Of a DNA stretch of 64,000 nt, positions 25,801 through 35,309 are shown piece by piece. Positions within the stretch are counted from its first letter, which is position 1. Each line of letters starts with the position of its first letter. The notes beneath the pieces are model-generated. The model was not told the DNA's origin. It saw only the letters and a list, made by a program, of their open reading frames with translations, and did not search any database. A program made the translations under genes and the position numbers. Source of the stretch: Evansella vedderi (GTDB lineage: Bacteria > Bacillota > Bacilli > Bacillales > Salisediminibacteriaceae); assembly GCF_030813435.1 (NCBI RefSeq), contig NZ_JAUSUG010000007.1:124001-188000 (forward strand), given 5' to 3'.

Positions 25801-28125
25801 ACCTACTAGTTCCACATTATCCAAATACCAGCCTAAATAGTGGATGATGCTATCAGATGTAAGTTCAAAGGCAACAAAAATTGGAGTATCAGAGCCTGCA
25901 TAATCATTTAAGTCAATGATTAAACTTCTCCACTCTTGATCTCGACCGTTGAAAGTAGAAACGATTTCCCAATTTTCACCATAATCATCGGAAATACCGA
26001 TATAACCATAGTCATAGTTCCTTTCAAGGTCATACCAGTGATTCATTCGCAAGGAAGCTTCATCCGTATTCCTTAGATCTAATGGAGGTAGGAGTAAAAC
26101 ATCTTCAGCGTTAGCCGGGTAGTTTCCAGATAGATTTGTACCAACCAGTTTATCTCCAACTAAAGGATTAGGACTATTACCGGATGGTTCACCCCACTCC
26201 CAACTTCCATTGAATTTCCAGCCGAGAGGGAGCTCTGAGAAGTCTTCCGTATATTCATCAGGTAAAATACCGAATTGAATATCTACCCAGAATGTGTCAG
26301 TAGCAGTAGTGTTTCCTCCAAAGTCATGGGCAAGAATATGATATTCAAAACCTGGCTCCACCGCATACTCATGTGGGATTATCCCAGCATAATTACCTGC
26401 TAAATGGTCGCCTGATGTACGGGACATTGGAATAGAAATAGCTTCATCAAACGCTTCGTGGTGCACAATAATTTCTGCCTCTACAACAGCAATATTATCT
26501 GAGATTTCAGCAGTTAAAGGTAAGTCTATTCCAGAGAAACTAAAGTCAAAAGGCGTATGGTCAATAACAGGGGGTTCGTCATCGGAACCATCTGTTAACA
26601 CTTGCCCGCTAATAAAGCCTGTTCCATCGGCTATCATGGCAACTGCTTCATAGGCGTTAACTAGTCCAACCCCATAGCCATCATTAGGAACGGAGGTATA
26701 TTGACTATCCGTTAATGGAATTGCCGTGTCGTTTAGAATATCCTCTAATTCATCTGGTGTTAAGGATGCATCTACAGAAAGTAGAAGTGCAGCAACCCCT
26801 GATATATGAGGGGATGCCATAGATGTTCCATTCCATCCACCTTCATAGCCGCTGCCTGGGACAGAGGAACGAATATTCACCCCTGGAGCGGAGATGTTTG
26901 GCTTTTGGTCTCCACTGTAGTTAGCTGGTCCACGGCTGGAGAAACTAGCAACATTATCGTTACTGTCTGTGGCAGCTACGGCGTAAGCTTCTGGATAATT
27001 TGCAGGAGGTGTTACTGTCGATGCACCTGGTCCAGAGTTTCCAGCTGAAAAAACTGGTAATTGACCAGCATCTCTCCATGCTTGAACCATTGGACGGTAC
27101 CACTCATCAATTCCAGGGCTTCCTCCCCAAGAGTTTTGAACGATATCAGGAGCAAGACTAGGATCATCCTCTGGAGCCAGCATGTATTCACCAGCAGCAA
27201 GGAGAGCATCCCGAGGACATCCTGCTGCGGAACAAGCGGCAGCGGCAATCCATTGAGCGTCCGGAGCTACTCCAATTTTGTTATCCCCCGAAGGGTCTTG
27301 ACCCATGACTGTTCCTGTAACGTGTGTCCCGTGACCATGACCATCCGCTGGAAGGGAGTTACTTCCAATGGCATCGTACCAATTTCCGAATGCCTCTGGA
27401 TTATCAGGATCACTTGGATTGTAGCCTCTAAAGTTCTCCATGAGTGCTGGGTGATTCCATTGGACACCAGTGTCAATGACACCAACCACAATGCCTTCAC
27501 CAGTAACTCCAAATTCGTTCCAAGCAGCAGGTGCTTGAACACGGTCAATGTTCCACTCAACTCCATCATCGGTCACCATAGGGGGGGCTTCTGATTGTTC
27601 AGGTAGTATAAGCTCTACTATTTCATTTTCTAATATTCTAGCTACTTCTGGAAGATAGGATAAGGTTTCGATTACATCTTTAGTTGCAGTGACGGATATG
27701 ACATTCATAATGTAAAAGCTTCTAAATTCTTTTACATCTCCTGTCTCTTGAGCTTTTTCTAAAGTTTGGAGGAGAGAAGCTTGAGTAGCTTCTGCAGTTG
27801 ATTTGAGACTATCAAAAACAGCATTTCGAGCAGCCATTTTTTGATTATATGACTTAGCATTCACACCTAATTGTTCCCTTGCTTGTGCTGCAACGTTGGT
27901 GGTGTCCACCTGTTCCGCTAATTCAATAATAACATTAACGTATTCTTCTGTTTCAAACTGTGAAATAACCTTGGAGTCCACCTTGTCAGCAGCAGATGTT
28001 TTAGTACTATCCTGCATAGTCGTAAAGGTGGAATTATCTTGCTGACTTGACGTTTGAGCTGCAACACTCGTAAATGGTGTGAAAAGCAGTAAAAAGACTA
28101 GGGCAACGGCTAACCTTTTTGTCAT
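22840..28125 (-). CDS. Secreted multidomain S8 serine peptidase (bacillopeptidase F-like) with FIMAH C-terminus
   Basis: 1761 residues. Signal peptide to about residue 23 (SVAAQ). I9 pro-region about 50-165. Catalytic domain with Asp218 (VIDTGVQ), His265 (GHGHGTHVTG), Asn362 (SAGNS) and Ser435 (GTSMASPH). Then two immune-inhibitor/MAM-like beta domains (TNLSGNYPANAED and TNLSGNIRAQEDS), a fibronectin III domain between them (TTPPDAPTNLEAS), two carboxypeptidase-regulatory-like repeats, and Ig-like repeats starting AIDSPVDGTFTTED and EITIDSPVEGTITND. The last 80 residues form a helical FIMAH domain. The AAGGAGG site is 24 bases before the ATG, so translation may begin upstream at ATT or ATC. 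Confidence 0.93.
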   Translation of the reverse strand: MTKRLAVALVFLLLFTPFTSVAAQTSSQQDNSTFTTMQDSTKTSAADKVDSKVISQFETEEYVNVIIELAEQVDTTNVAAQAREQLGVNAKSYNQKMAARNAVFDSLKSTAEATQASLLQTLEKAQETGDVKEFRSFYIMNVISVTATKDVIETLSYLPEVARILENEIVELILPEQSEAPPMVTDDGVEWNIDRVQAPAAWNEFGVTGEGIVVGVIDTGVQWNHPALMENFRGYNPSDPDNPEAFGNWYDAIGSNSLPADGHGHGTHVTGTVMGQDPSGDNKIGVAPDAQWIAAAACSAAGCPRDALLAAGEYMLAPEDDPSLAPDIVQNSWGGSPGIDEWYRPMVQAWRDAGQLPVFSAGNSGPGASTVTPPANYPEAYAVAATDSNDNVASFSSRGPANYSGDQKPNISAPGVNIRSSVPGSGYEGGWNGTSMASPHISGVAALLLSVDASLTPDELEDILNDTAIPLTDSQYTSVPNDGYGVGLVNAYEAVAMIADGTGFISGQVLTDGSDDEPPVIDHTPFDFSFSGIDLPLTAEISDNIAVVEAEIIVHHEAFDEAISIPMSRTSGDHLAGNYAGIIPHEYAVEPGFEYHILAHDFGGNTTATDTFWVDIQFGILPDEYTEDFSELPLGWKFNGSWEWGEPSGNSPNPLVGDKLVGTNLSGNYPANAEDVLLLPPLDLRNTDEASLRMNHWYDLERNYDYGYIGISDDYGENWEIVSTFNGRDQEWRSLIIDLNDYAGSDTPIFVAFELTSDSIIHYLGWYLDNVELVGVDTTPPDAPTNLEASATSTSINLSWSGSIAPDTSGYNIYRAEAESDFEKIGNTANTNFSDANAVPEVEYTYYVTAYDFSGNESEPSNEVTGSVPYVDYIFYSNFEDDDGGFTPGGDDNHTWEWGIPTVGPDSAYIGEKLWATNLSGNIRAQEDSWITSPEIELTSVDTAELNFALWHNVNNNWTFGYVEVSKDDGDSWDELMEFTGEADWHEVNLSLNDYVGETIELRIRLDGSAVARPGIYVDHFGVLVSGDDVDEVIETVKEEDMVESEGTFEDREAAPAPTFVKIQSDMATHDFKIVSEPSSVLSSNGLPVIGTVTIIETDRTTHTNPMTGEYTLRSPATESGETVTVRAEAYGFYPKEATVEVTEDATTFQNFMLDPLPTGDIKGTITNVYTDLPVEDARIQLVEDPKVPDAYTDENGTFTMPDVFEGDYTIRVSAQGYHPSEFVVSVQGGEIFVLNVTLEQFIGYEDEIAYDNGNAENALVLNAAGNGLAVKFTPDGMAELRGVNMYVWDTDWPTPGGNEINIVVYDTDANGNPKERVIGPVPVVVDRGEWNYIDLSDHGFVTEGDFFISTLQDHIGNNSPGIGTDEEHPNAQRSYLYVNGDFQEHFDNGNFMIRASVAYALDPPAIDSPVDGTFTTEDTIEVTGVFAGDGEVTVYNNGEEVAVAHKENGQFSVTIQLEEGVNEIFAEGDAEGIPLSSDVVTVVKDTIDPEITIDSPVEGTITNDQAVTMSGTVVDANLDTVTVNGKEVAVDEDGAFSERLVVEEGENTFMVTAVDLAGNSSTEEVMIFVDWTPPTIEDVTPAEDVHLYPGETVAISFTSDSESGEASFLVSLPSAMGINNAGVTMEEVEPGYYVGTWTAPEAQFEKAEIIITMTDAAGNTSKATAEGKLSVEIVTLDTLYKLVDDFENEGELSRQAANQLRGTLESAESQYDRNRMQQAISQLERFISQVESSNHMRDVSEEVKAALTKAAERLLQDWKE

Positions 28126-28730
28126 TCGACGATTAAAGATAATAGTTTCCTCCTTATTTCATTATTTACAGGTGGAGTTAAAGTAGTAGAGTAGAACCCC
28201 CTTTCTGTACTATGATTACCTGCAAACTTTCAATTGTAATAGTATTTTAAATTTTCAGAAATAACAATGTAATATTATCGCGCGATTTTAAAATACCTAG
28301 AAAATGTTCTGGGATTTATGACGAAAACAGTCTATTAAATTTGGGGCATGTCCGATATTGTCTGCAAGCCCTCGAATATTCCCGAACTTTCCGTTTGTTG
28401 GTACTATTATCCATTTTTGGTAGTGAGTTATAATGGGACTAGGACCAATTCAAGTTTATGAATATAGGTAAATGGATATAATATTAATTTTAGACAGAGA
28501 AAAATGATAGTTAATAAGTTATGGCATACAAGCATCCATCTTGTTTGCAAGCTTTCAAATAAAACGTATAGGAAAACAGTAGGGAGTAGGAGGGGGGTAT
28601 TATAATAAGCAAACAATAGTCTTAGTACTTTATTATGTGATTTATTAGTATAAAAAAAGCTTATATGGTTACCTTAATATTGTTAAATTACAGTCTGTCT
28701 TATAAACAGACATACATAGGAGGATGAGAA
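28126..28730. other. 605-bp divergent intergenic region
   Basis: It separates the protease from the next plus-strand gene and should hold both promoters. A 10-bp palindrome ATCGCGCGAT lies at 28277-28286. An isolated AGGAGGGGGG near 28590 is not followed by a usable start. No ORF is convincing. Confidence 0.5.
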
Positions 28731-29204
28731 ATGTTCAAAAAGAAATTTGGATTAGTTGTATGTTTATTAATAGTGAGTATGTTTTTCATTGGCGGTATTC
28801 AAGGGTTCGCTCAAAATCTTGACACGGAAAACCCAGGAGATTTAGCAGAGGAACCAGTGGAAGGTAACAAAGAAAAAATGAAACAATCAATAAATGTGGC
28901 TAAATTTGAACTGGAGATTTTACTAACTAGTAAAAGGGAGTTAGAATGGGAATACGCTCGAAAAAAGAAGAAAGTAACTGCTGAAATAGAGCGGGGAGAT
29001 GAGGAAATTGAGGGTCCTGAAGCTATAAAGGAAATGGAAAGGATCCTTTCCAAGTTAGAAATTACGGATGAAATGAACGATGATGAAATCGTAGCTCATG
29101 TATTAGAACTTGTGGAAGTAAGTCCCAAAGATGTTAAGAAGTTAGAACTTGAAGTGAAATGCTTGAATGGAAAGAAGATTAAAATAAAACAAAAAGCAAA
29201 ATAA
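28731..29204 (+). CDS. Secreted acidic/charged protein of unknown function (157 aa)
   Basis: AGGAGGATGAGAA lies before the ATG. Signal peptide KKKFGLVVCLLIVSMFFIGG with probable cleavage after QGFAQ. The mature part is highly charged and helical (SKRELEWEYARKKKKV, AIKEMERILSKLEI) and ends in a Lys-rich tail. No Cys in the mature middle except one near the end (VKCLNGKK). No family recognised. A strong terminator follows. Confidence 0.7.
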   Translation: MFKKKFGLVVCLLIVSMFFIGGIQGFAQNLDTENPGDLAEEPVEGNKEKMKQSINVAKFELEILLTSKRELEWEYARKKKKVTAEIERGDEEIEGPEAIKEMERILSKLEITDEMNDDEIVAHVLELVEVSPKDVKKLELEVKCLNGKKIKIKQKAK

Positions 29205-29206
29205 AT

Positions 29207-29247
29207 ATGGCGTCTTAAAAGGTATTTATCACCTTTTGAGACGCCAT
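29207..29247 (+). terminator. Terminator hairpin of the TCTtAAAAGGT family
   Basis: ATGGCGTCTTAAAAGGT pairs with ACCTTTTGAGACGCCAT with one mismatch. The same stem design recurs at 39679. Confidence 0.75.
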
Positions 29248-29522
29248 TGTTAATGGTCTCCTTAGAGGTAATTACAGAGCCTTTATATCTTGATATAAAA
29301 CGTTTTTTAATGAATAATTGCTGATTTTGTTGAATAAAATTGATTACCCATACCTGTGAAAAAGGTCAATTTTCAATACTGGAGAAAAGCCCGCCCTGTA
29401 AACAACGAAAGTACAGGAGCGGTCTTTGTTGACGCTTTTTGGCGATTGAAATAATGGAGCCTCACAATGAGTGTTTATTGATGAATCTATTAGATCACGA
29501 GAGGAAACACAGGAGGAATGTA
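29248..29522. other. Intergenic leader with CG-rich hairpin
   Basis: CCGCCCTGTA and TACAGGAGCGG (about 29390-29423) form an imperfect stem followed by TCTTTG, some 100 bases before the next start. It could be a leader structure of the following gene. Confidence 0.35.
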
Positions 29523-30635
29523 ATGGATTCCGAAACAAGACATCGGCTGAATGTGCTTTCCAAAGAGTTAAATGAGTTACTTAATGCTCTTTATGAATCA
29601 TCGAAAACAAATGAAAGAGTAACTCCAAGGTTAATATTACGTAACACCTGTATTTTACTTTGGAGAAAACTCCGTTCCGTCAAGGGGATTATTACAGTTT
29701 TTGGAGTTTCTGTTGCCGGGATAATGGCTTATATCGCTGAAGTTTTTCACCACCTGATTCAACTACCTATGGGTTCCTTATTTGTTTTGTGCAGCATCTA
29801 CATGATATTAGCAAGTTCTCTTATTCGAATCTTGGTATTGAATGAAATGAGTAACGTTGATAGTGATTTGTTTCATCTTGGCGTGTATGAAAAAAGGAAG
29901 AAGAAAGAGTTTTTCTCCCTAATTTCTATGGCAAAACAAAAAGATTATATCCTCATATTAAAAGAGCAAGTGGAGAAGGAATTAAGTGGAGATAGAGAAA
30001 AACTGGGTAAGGAACTGGCGAAATATAAATCAATGTTAGAACAGAAAAATCAAATATTAGAAGAAAAAAATAATGCCATTGAAAAGAAGAATGTTGCCAT
30101 ACACACATTGCTGGAAGAATTGGACCAGTCAGAGGAATATGCTATCTTTTTTAAGGAAAAGTCCGAATACCTGATTGATGTTCTGTTCCAGTTAAAGTCC
30201 AAATTGAATCAACTTCTAAATGATCAATTTCATTTGGAAAATATTAATGTCGGGGCAAACTATACACTATACAGAAAAATAGATAAAGGCCTGTTTTTTA
30301 TTGGCGGTTACGGAGTGAATAAGGCAGAGTTCGATGAATTTATACCATTTAACGCGGGAAAGAATAAGTATATACAATCCATAAATAGAACCCAAACCAA
30401 TCCTTTCATGATAGATGACTTTATTTCGTGGAAAAGAACGCTTCAGGATGGATCAGAATGGATCCTCTCTTTACACTTAGATGCTTCTAACCGTGAAAAG
30501 TTGAGTAATCATACGGAAATGGGTAAATTAAATTTGACCATCACACAAGAGGTGCTCTGGATTTGCTGTGAGCTATTAAATAAATTTGTCGAAAAAAATG
30601 GAAATAATATAAGAAGACAGAGAAGGAGAAAATAG
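29523..30635 (+). CDS. Membrane protein with coiled coil and unknown C-terminal domain (370 aa)
   Basis: The ATG at 29523 (MDSETRHRLNVLSKELNEL) is chosen because AGGAGG lies six bases before it. An open frame extends 28 codons upstream. Two membrane helices (about residues 60-85, IITVFGVSVAGIMAYIAEVF, and 93-115, GSLFVLCSIYMILASSLI) precede a 90-residue coiled coil (EKNNAIEKKNVAIHTLLEEL). The last 140 residues (IDKGLFFIGGYGVNKAEF onward) have an alternating alpha/beta pattern like a GAF or related sensor domain, but this is only an impression. No kinase motifs. Confidence 0.7.
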   Translation: MDSETRHRLNVLSKELNELLNALYESSKTNERVTPRLILRNTCILLWRKLRSVKGIITVFGVSVAGIMAYIAEVFHHLIQLPMGSLFVLCSIYMILASSLIRILVLNEMSNVDSDLFHLGVYEKRKKKEFFSLISMAKQKDYILILKEQVEKELSGDREKLGKELAKYKSMLEQKNQILEEKNNAIEKKNVAIHTLLEELDQSEEYAIFFKEKSEYLIDVLFQLKSKLNQLLNDQFHLENINVGANYTLYRKIDKGLFFIGGYGVNKAEFDEFIPFNAGKNKYIQSINRTQTNPFMIDDFISWKRTLQDGSEWILSLHLDASNREKLSNHTEMGKLNLTITQEVLWICCELLNKFVEKNGNNIRRQRRRK

Positions 30636-30655
30636 GACAACTCCAAAGGAATCTC

Positions 30656-30760
30656 CTATTTTTCCAATGCTTTATTCGCTTGTTCTCTAGCCTTATCATT
30701 TCTATCTTTCATGTCCTGAATCATCTTATCTGCTAATCGTGTACCTTCCGATTTACTCAT
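30656..30760 (-). CDS. Tiny charged protein (34 aa)
   Basis: On the minus strand AAGGGGGAATATAA precedes the ATG. The protein MSKSEGTRLADKMIQDMKDR continues NDKAREQANKALEK: one amphipathic helix, no Cys or hydrophobic stretch. The strong ribosome site is the main support. No family known. It is convergent with and close behind the 29523 gene. Confidence 0.6.
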   Translation of the reverse strand: MSKSEGTRLADKMIQDMKDRNDKAREQANKALEK

Positions 30761-32073
<1,313 letters not shown>

Positions 32074-32182
32074 TGTGAATGAATAAATTTTTTCGATATA
32101 ACTCAAATGTGTAGTTGAAATTTTAATAACTTTGGGGGCATCATCTTTATCTTTAAAAGCAGAGAATACTTCATTAATAGTA

Positions 32183-32224
32183 AAATGGTTACATCAAAAG
32201 GACCTCTGATGTAACCATTTTTTT
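32183..32224 (+). terminator. Rho-independent terminator
   Basis: AAATGGTTACATCA pairs with TGATGTAACCATTT, then TTTTT. Confidence 0.88.
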
Positions 32225-32270
32225 AAATGTTAATAAATGTTTAGACGTCTTTAGGCCATTTTCGGTGGCT

Positions 32271-32387
32271 CTATTCTTTTTTCGCCTCTTCTACTAGACG
32301 TTTAAATGATTTTACTTTTCCATGAGGGTTTTGAGCCTCTTTACGAGCCCGAAATTGACGTTCTTCCTGTGATTTAGACTGAGTCAT
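32271..32387 (-). CDS. Tiny charged protein, possibly DUF6254 (38 aa)
   Basis: AAGGTGGGATACT lies before the ATG on the minus strand. The sequence MTQSKSQEERQFRARKEAQN continues PHGKVKSFKRLVEEAKKE. The NPHGKVKSF block resembles the small Bacillaceae DUF6254 family as I recall it. Soluble, very basic/acidic mixed, no known role. Confidence 0.6.
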   Translation of the reverse strand: MTQSKSQEERQFRARKEAQNPHGKVKSFKRLVEEAKKE

Positions 32388-32526
32388 AGTATCCCACCTT
32401 TATATAGAGTTTTAAAATGCCTATTTTCTATTTTTCCGACAGGAGGTTGAAATATTCAACCTCAGAAAATTTATAACGTATAAAATAGGTTTAAATTCTA
32501 ATAATACATATAGAGGAGTGATACAT

Positions 32527-32709
32527 ATGGCCAAACGTAGCGGTAAAACAGATGCCGATCAAAAGAATAAACAAGGATTCGACTCGAGTAAAACCGATTC
32601 AGAATTCTCCAAAGAAATGGGCAGCGCAGCTGCTAATCGTGCACACAAGGAAAAAGCAAAAAAAGAAAAAGCATCCAAAAATCAAGGACAATGGAAAGGG
32701 ATGCATTAA
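32527..32709 (+). CDS. Small Lys-rich hydrophilic protein (60 aa)
   Basis: GAGGAG lies eight bases before the ATG at 32527. The protein MAKRSGKTDADQKNKQGFDS is wholly hydrophilic, with a Lys/Ala-rich helix (AANRAHKEKAKKEKASKN). It looks disordered and SASP-like in composition but lacks a recognised SASP motif. Possibly a spore or stress protein. The assignment is open. An imperfect stem at about 32750-32790 ending in TTTTTTA may terminate it. Confidence 0.6.
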   Translation: MAKRSGKTDADQKNKQGFDSSKTDSEFSKEMGSAAANRAHKEKAKKEKASKNQGQWKGMH

Positions 32710-32870
32710 TATATTTTTTCATAATAATTAGTAAAAGACTCACTTAAACAGAAAGTCTTCCAGCTATATTGGCAGGAGGCTTTTTTATTTAGGATGATTT
32801 TCTTAGTCGTGAATAAACCCTTCTATTTAAGAAAAAACTGTTGTTGAATAAAGTGAAAGGGGGGACCGTT

Positions 32871-33032
32871 TTGGCAAGAGGAAAAAGCTTTAACCATAAG
32901 AGAAAAAGTCATCCTGGAGACTTTCCAAAAGGAAGTGAAAGGGTAGAATCGAAAAAAGAAGAAAGGTCAGAAATTGAGGAATACTTAGGCACTCATGAAG
33001 CGTTTAAAAACCGCGTTGCGGATGATGAGTAA
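32871..33032 (+). CDS. Small hydrophilic protein (53 aa)
   Basis: The start is TTG at 32871, six bases after AAAGGGGGG (protein MARGKSFNHKRKSHPGDFPK). The rest is an acidic helix (RSEIEEYLGTHEAFKNRV). No membrane part or Cys. No family recognised. It ends just before a strong bidirectional hairpin shared with the convergent mini-gene. Confidence 0.6.
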   Translation: MARGKSFNHKRKSHPGDFPKGSERVESKKEERSEIEEYLGTHEAFKNRVADDE

Positions 33033-33068
33033 TAACTGCAGTCATCAATATAAACCCAATATGAATAG

Positions 33069-33109
33069 AGGCTACTGAAAAAGGGAATAACAACCTTTTT
33101 CAGTAGCCT
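33069..33109. terminator. Bidirectional terminator
   Basis: GGCTACTGAAAAAGG pairs with CCTTTTTCAGTAGCC between convergent small genes. Confidence 0.82.
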
Positions 33110-33111
33110 TA

Positions 33112-33264
33112 TTAAGCCCTTCTCCCTTTTTTAACGCCTGTAGGGGAAATGGCTTTTTCCATTTCTTCCTTTGCCATCACATTGTCCGTATTCACTCCGT
33201 CGTTATGTAAATTTCCTCTTTGACTGCCGTTATTTGTATTTACCCTTTTTTTATTGTTAGTCAT
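33112..33264 (-). CDS. Small hydrophilic protein (50 aa)
   Basis: AAGGAG precedes the ATG (minus strand). The protein MTNNKKRVNTNNGSQRGNLH continues NDGVNTDNVMAKEEMEKAIS and ends GVKKGRRA. Asn- and Lys-rich, probably disordered, no motif. Its composition resembles minor SASPs of Bacillus. This is a guess from composition. Confidence 0.55.
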   Translation of the reverse strand: MTNNKKRVNTNNGSQRGNLHNDGVNTDNVMAKEEMEKAISPTGVKKGRRA

Positions 33265-33440
33265 TTACGATCACTCCTTGATATTTAGTTTCTATACTAT
33301 ATTGGCAAATAATATATGCATTTATGTACGTTATTTTTAAATCAATAAAATAAAAATTAAGCACTTTTAGATTGTCTTAAGTCTCCAACTATGTCTATAA
33401 TAGTTTCGGTACGAATAAATACAATTAGTCGAGGTAATAT

Positions 33441-34664
33441 ATGAAGGAACTGAATACTAAAATTAACAAAAAAATGTATTATAGAACGATTTATATTGTC
33501 ATTATAATCATGTTATTAGGGTTGTTTGTTGAGAACCCACGTATGAGTGATCTTGGTATCGGTTATATTTGGCATGTTGTTCTTGTCGCTATGTTTATAC
33601 CTCTACTGCTCCTTTATCCAAGGTTTGAAACACAAAAGATGAGAATCATGATTATTGCAGCAGTGTTCGTGTATTTCTACTCACTCTTTTTGTTATATGG
33701 AACTTGGTCTATTTTTTTATTGATATGTTTAATTCCCGCAATATCCATTTTATTCTTTGATTCAAAACTGTTTTATTTTTCTTTAATTGTCAATGGAATA
33801 CTGGTAACGGTTATTTTTTTCTATATAGATATAACAGCAGCTGACCAAGTAATTTACCCCTTTAGTCAATTTGATCTAATAGGGAGTTTAATCAACTTTA
33901 TGGCTACCCAAGTCGCTATTTATCTTATTTTTTATTTAACATACGAGCGGATGAAAAAAATCCAGGTCTATTATGAAGAAATAAGGCAGTCAGAGCAGTT
34001 AAGGGCAACAGGTCAATTAGCTGCTGCTGTTGCCCACGAAATTAGAAATCCATTAACAGTAGTAAAAGGCTTTTTACAGTATTATGAACAGGACAATTCC
34101 TACAGTGAAAAAACGAAACAACATTTTCATTTAATGATCGATGAATTAAATTCAGCCGAAAAAGTTATTTCCCAATACTTGTCCCTTGCGAAACCAAATG
34201 AAACAGATGAGTTAGAAACGGTTAATATTAAGTCTGTTCTGCAAAGTGTTACACATTTGCTTCAATCTTATGGTATTTTACGCAATAACCATATAGACCT
34301 ACATATGGAAGAGGATTGTTTTATTGCCGCTAATAAACTTGAGTTTAAACAACTGCTGATTAATATTATAAAAAATGCCATTGAGGTTTCCAAGGATGGG
34401 GATTCTGTTATTGTTCAGGCACGGAAAAAAGAGAACAATATTGAGATTAAAGTAAAGGACTACGGAATAGGAATGTCAGAAGCAGAAATAAAGTCTCTAG
34501 GAACACCCTTTTATTCATTAAAAAGTAAGGGAACAGGCTTAGGGTTAATGATTTGCTTTAATATTGTTGAAAAATATAATGGGTTCATAAACTTTGAAAG
34601 CACCAAAGGAAAAGGAACAACCGTAACCTTACAATTTCCAGTAATGGAAGGCAGTATTGCGTAA
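33441..34664 (+). CDS. Sensor histidine kinase, KinB-like
   Basis: 407 residues with about six membrane helices in the first 170, then a HisKA domain with His199 in AHEIRNPLT and an HATPase domain (N-box INIIKNAIE, G1 DYGIGM, G2 GTGLGL). The short linker directly after the last helix and the phrase RATGQLAAAVAHEIRNPL match the sporulation kinases that feed Spo0F. No response regulator gene is adjacent, as expected for an orphan phosphorelay kinase. The signal sensed by the membrane part is unknown. Confidence 0.88.
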   Translation: MKELNTKINKKMYYRTIYIVIIIMLLGLFVENPRMSDLGIGYIWHVVLVAMFIPLLLLYPRFETQKMRIMIIAAVFVYFYSLFLLYGTWSIFLLICLIPAISILFFDSKLFYFSLIVNGILVTVIFFYIDITAADQVIYPFSQFDLIGSLINFMATQVAIYLIFYLTYERMKKIQVYYEEIRQSEQLRATGQLAAAVAHEIRNPLTVVKGFLQYYEQDNSYSEKTKQHFHLMIDELNSAEKVISQYLSLAKPNETDELETVNIKSVLQSVTHLLQSYGILRNNHIDLHMEEDCFIAANKLEFKQLLINIIKNAIEVSKDGDSVIVQARKKENNIEIKVKDYGIGMSEAEIKSLGTPFYSLKSKGTGLGLMICFNIVEKYNGFINFESTKGKGTTVTLQFPVMEGSIA

Positions 34665-34695
34665 TTACTGCTTGGTTTCACGGAGAGAGGAGGAG

Positions 34696-35076
34696 TTATT
34701 TATTCCAGTGATGGTATAGTTCTTCCCAGCTTATCTTTCTTTCATGATGGGGAATTCCCTTTCTGGCGAACGTTATGTGAATGTTTTGCGTACTAATAAG
34801 TTCACCAGCGATGATTTTTTTGATTGTTGGAAAAATAATACTGACATAATCGTCCAGGTGTCTGCAGCTTGGCCTTTCATCCATGGATACTTTTAATCTC
34901 GCTACAACCCTTACCGTTAAGCCTGTTCTACTCATAAATGGAGTTCCAATGCTGATTATTTCTTCTGTTATTATTGGATCACGAAGTCCGTGTAAATAAT
35001 TTCTAATTCTAGTTTCATAGTCATTTTCATCTTCTAAATCATAATAAAAATGAACAATTGTATCTGCTTCTACCAT
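34696..35076 (-). CDS. Conserved hypothetical protein (126 aa)
   Basis: GGAGAGG lies before the ATG. Soluble, mixed alpha/beta protein with a His-rich end (GIPHHERKISWEELYHHWNK) and the block PSCRHLDDYVSIIFPTIKKI. No signal peptide or known motif. It is convergent with the kinase gene. Confidence 0.65.
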   Translation of the reverse strand: MVEADTIVHFYYDLEDENDYETRIRNYLHGLRDPIITEEIISIGTPFMSRTGLTVRVVARLKVSMDERPSCRHLDDYVSIIFPTIKKIIAGELISTQNIHITFARKGIPHHERKISWEELYHHWNK

Positions 35077-35207
35077 AATAGCCTCTCCATTTTATGCATT
35101 GTTATAGTTACTCTTATCTTAGCATAGTTCCGTTTTCCTAAATAGATATGTGGTTCAATGAAAAAAGTTTTTTTCTCTATGCTCTCTTAAAACTATTAAC
35201 CTAAAAA

Positions 35208-35301
35208 AGGCCAGCCCAAATTGTAGTATGACATATGGGACTGGCCTTATTAGTTTGGTAACAGGACCTTAGTACAGTAAAGCTTTACTGTACCGGAGGT
35301 C
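35208..35301. terminator. Two hairpins behind the S9 peptidase gene, one a 22-bp perfect palindrome
   Basis: AAGGCCAGcCC/GGgaCTGGCCTT at 35208-35247 and the perfect palindrome at 35272-35293 (GTACAGTAAAG plus its complement), flanked by GACCT/AGGTC. They lie 9-100 bases after the stop of the minus-strand peptidase. Confidence 0.6.
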
Positions 35302-35309
35302 AGGCCCTT

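Noticed and set aside
28428-28616. 62-codon minus-strand frame in the protease/28731 gap
   Set aside because: No Shine-Dalgarno site and low-complexity hydrophobic text. Better read as intergenic DNA.
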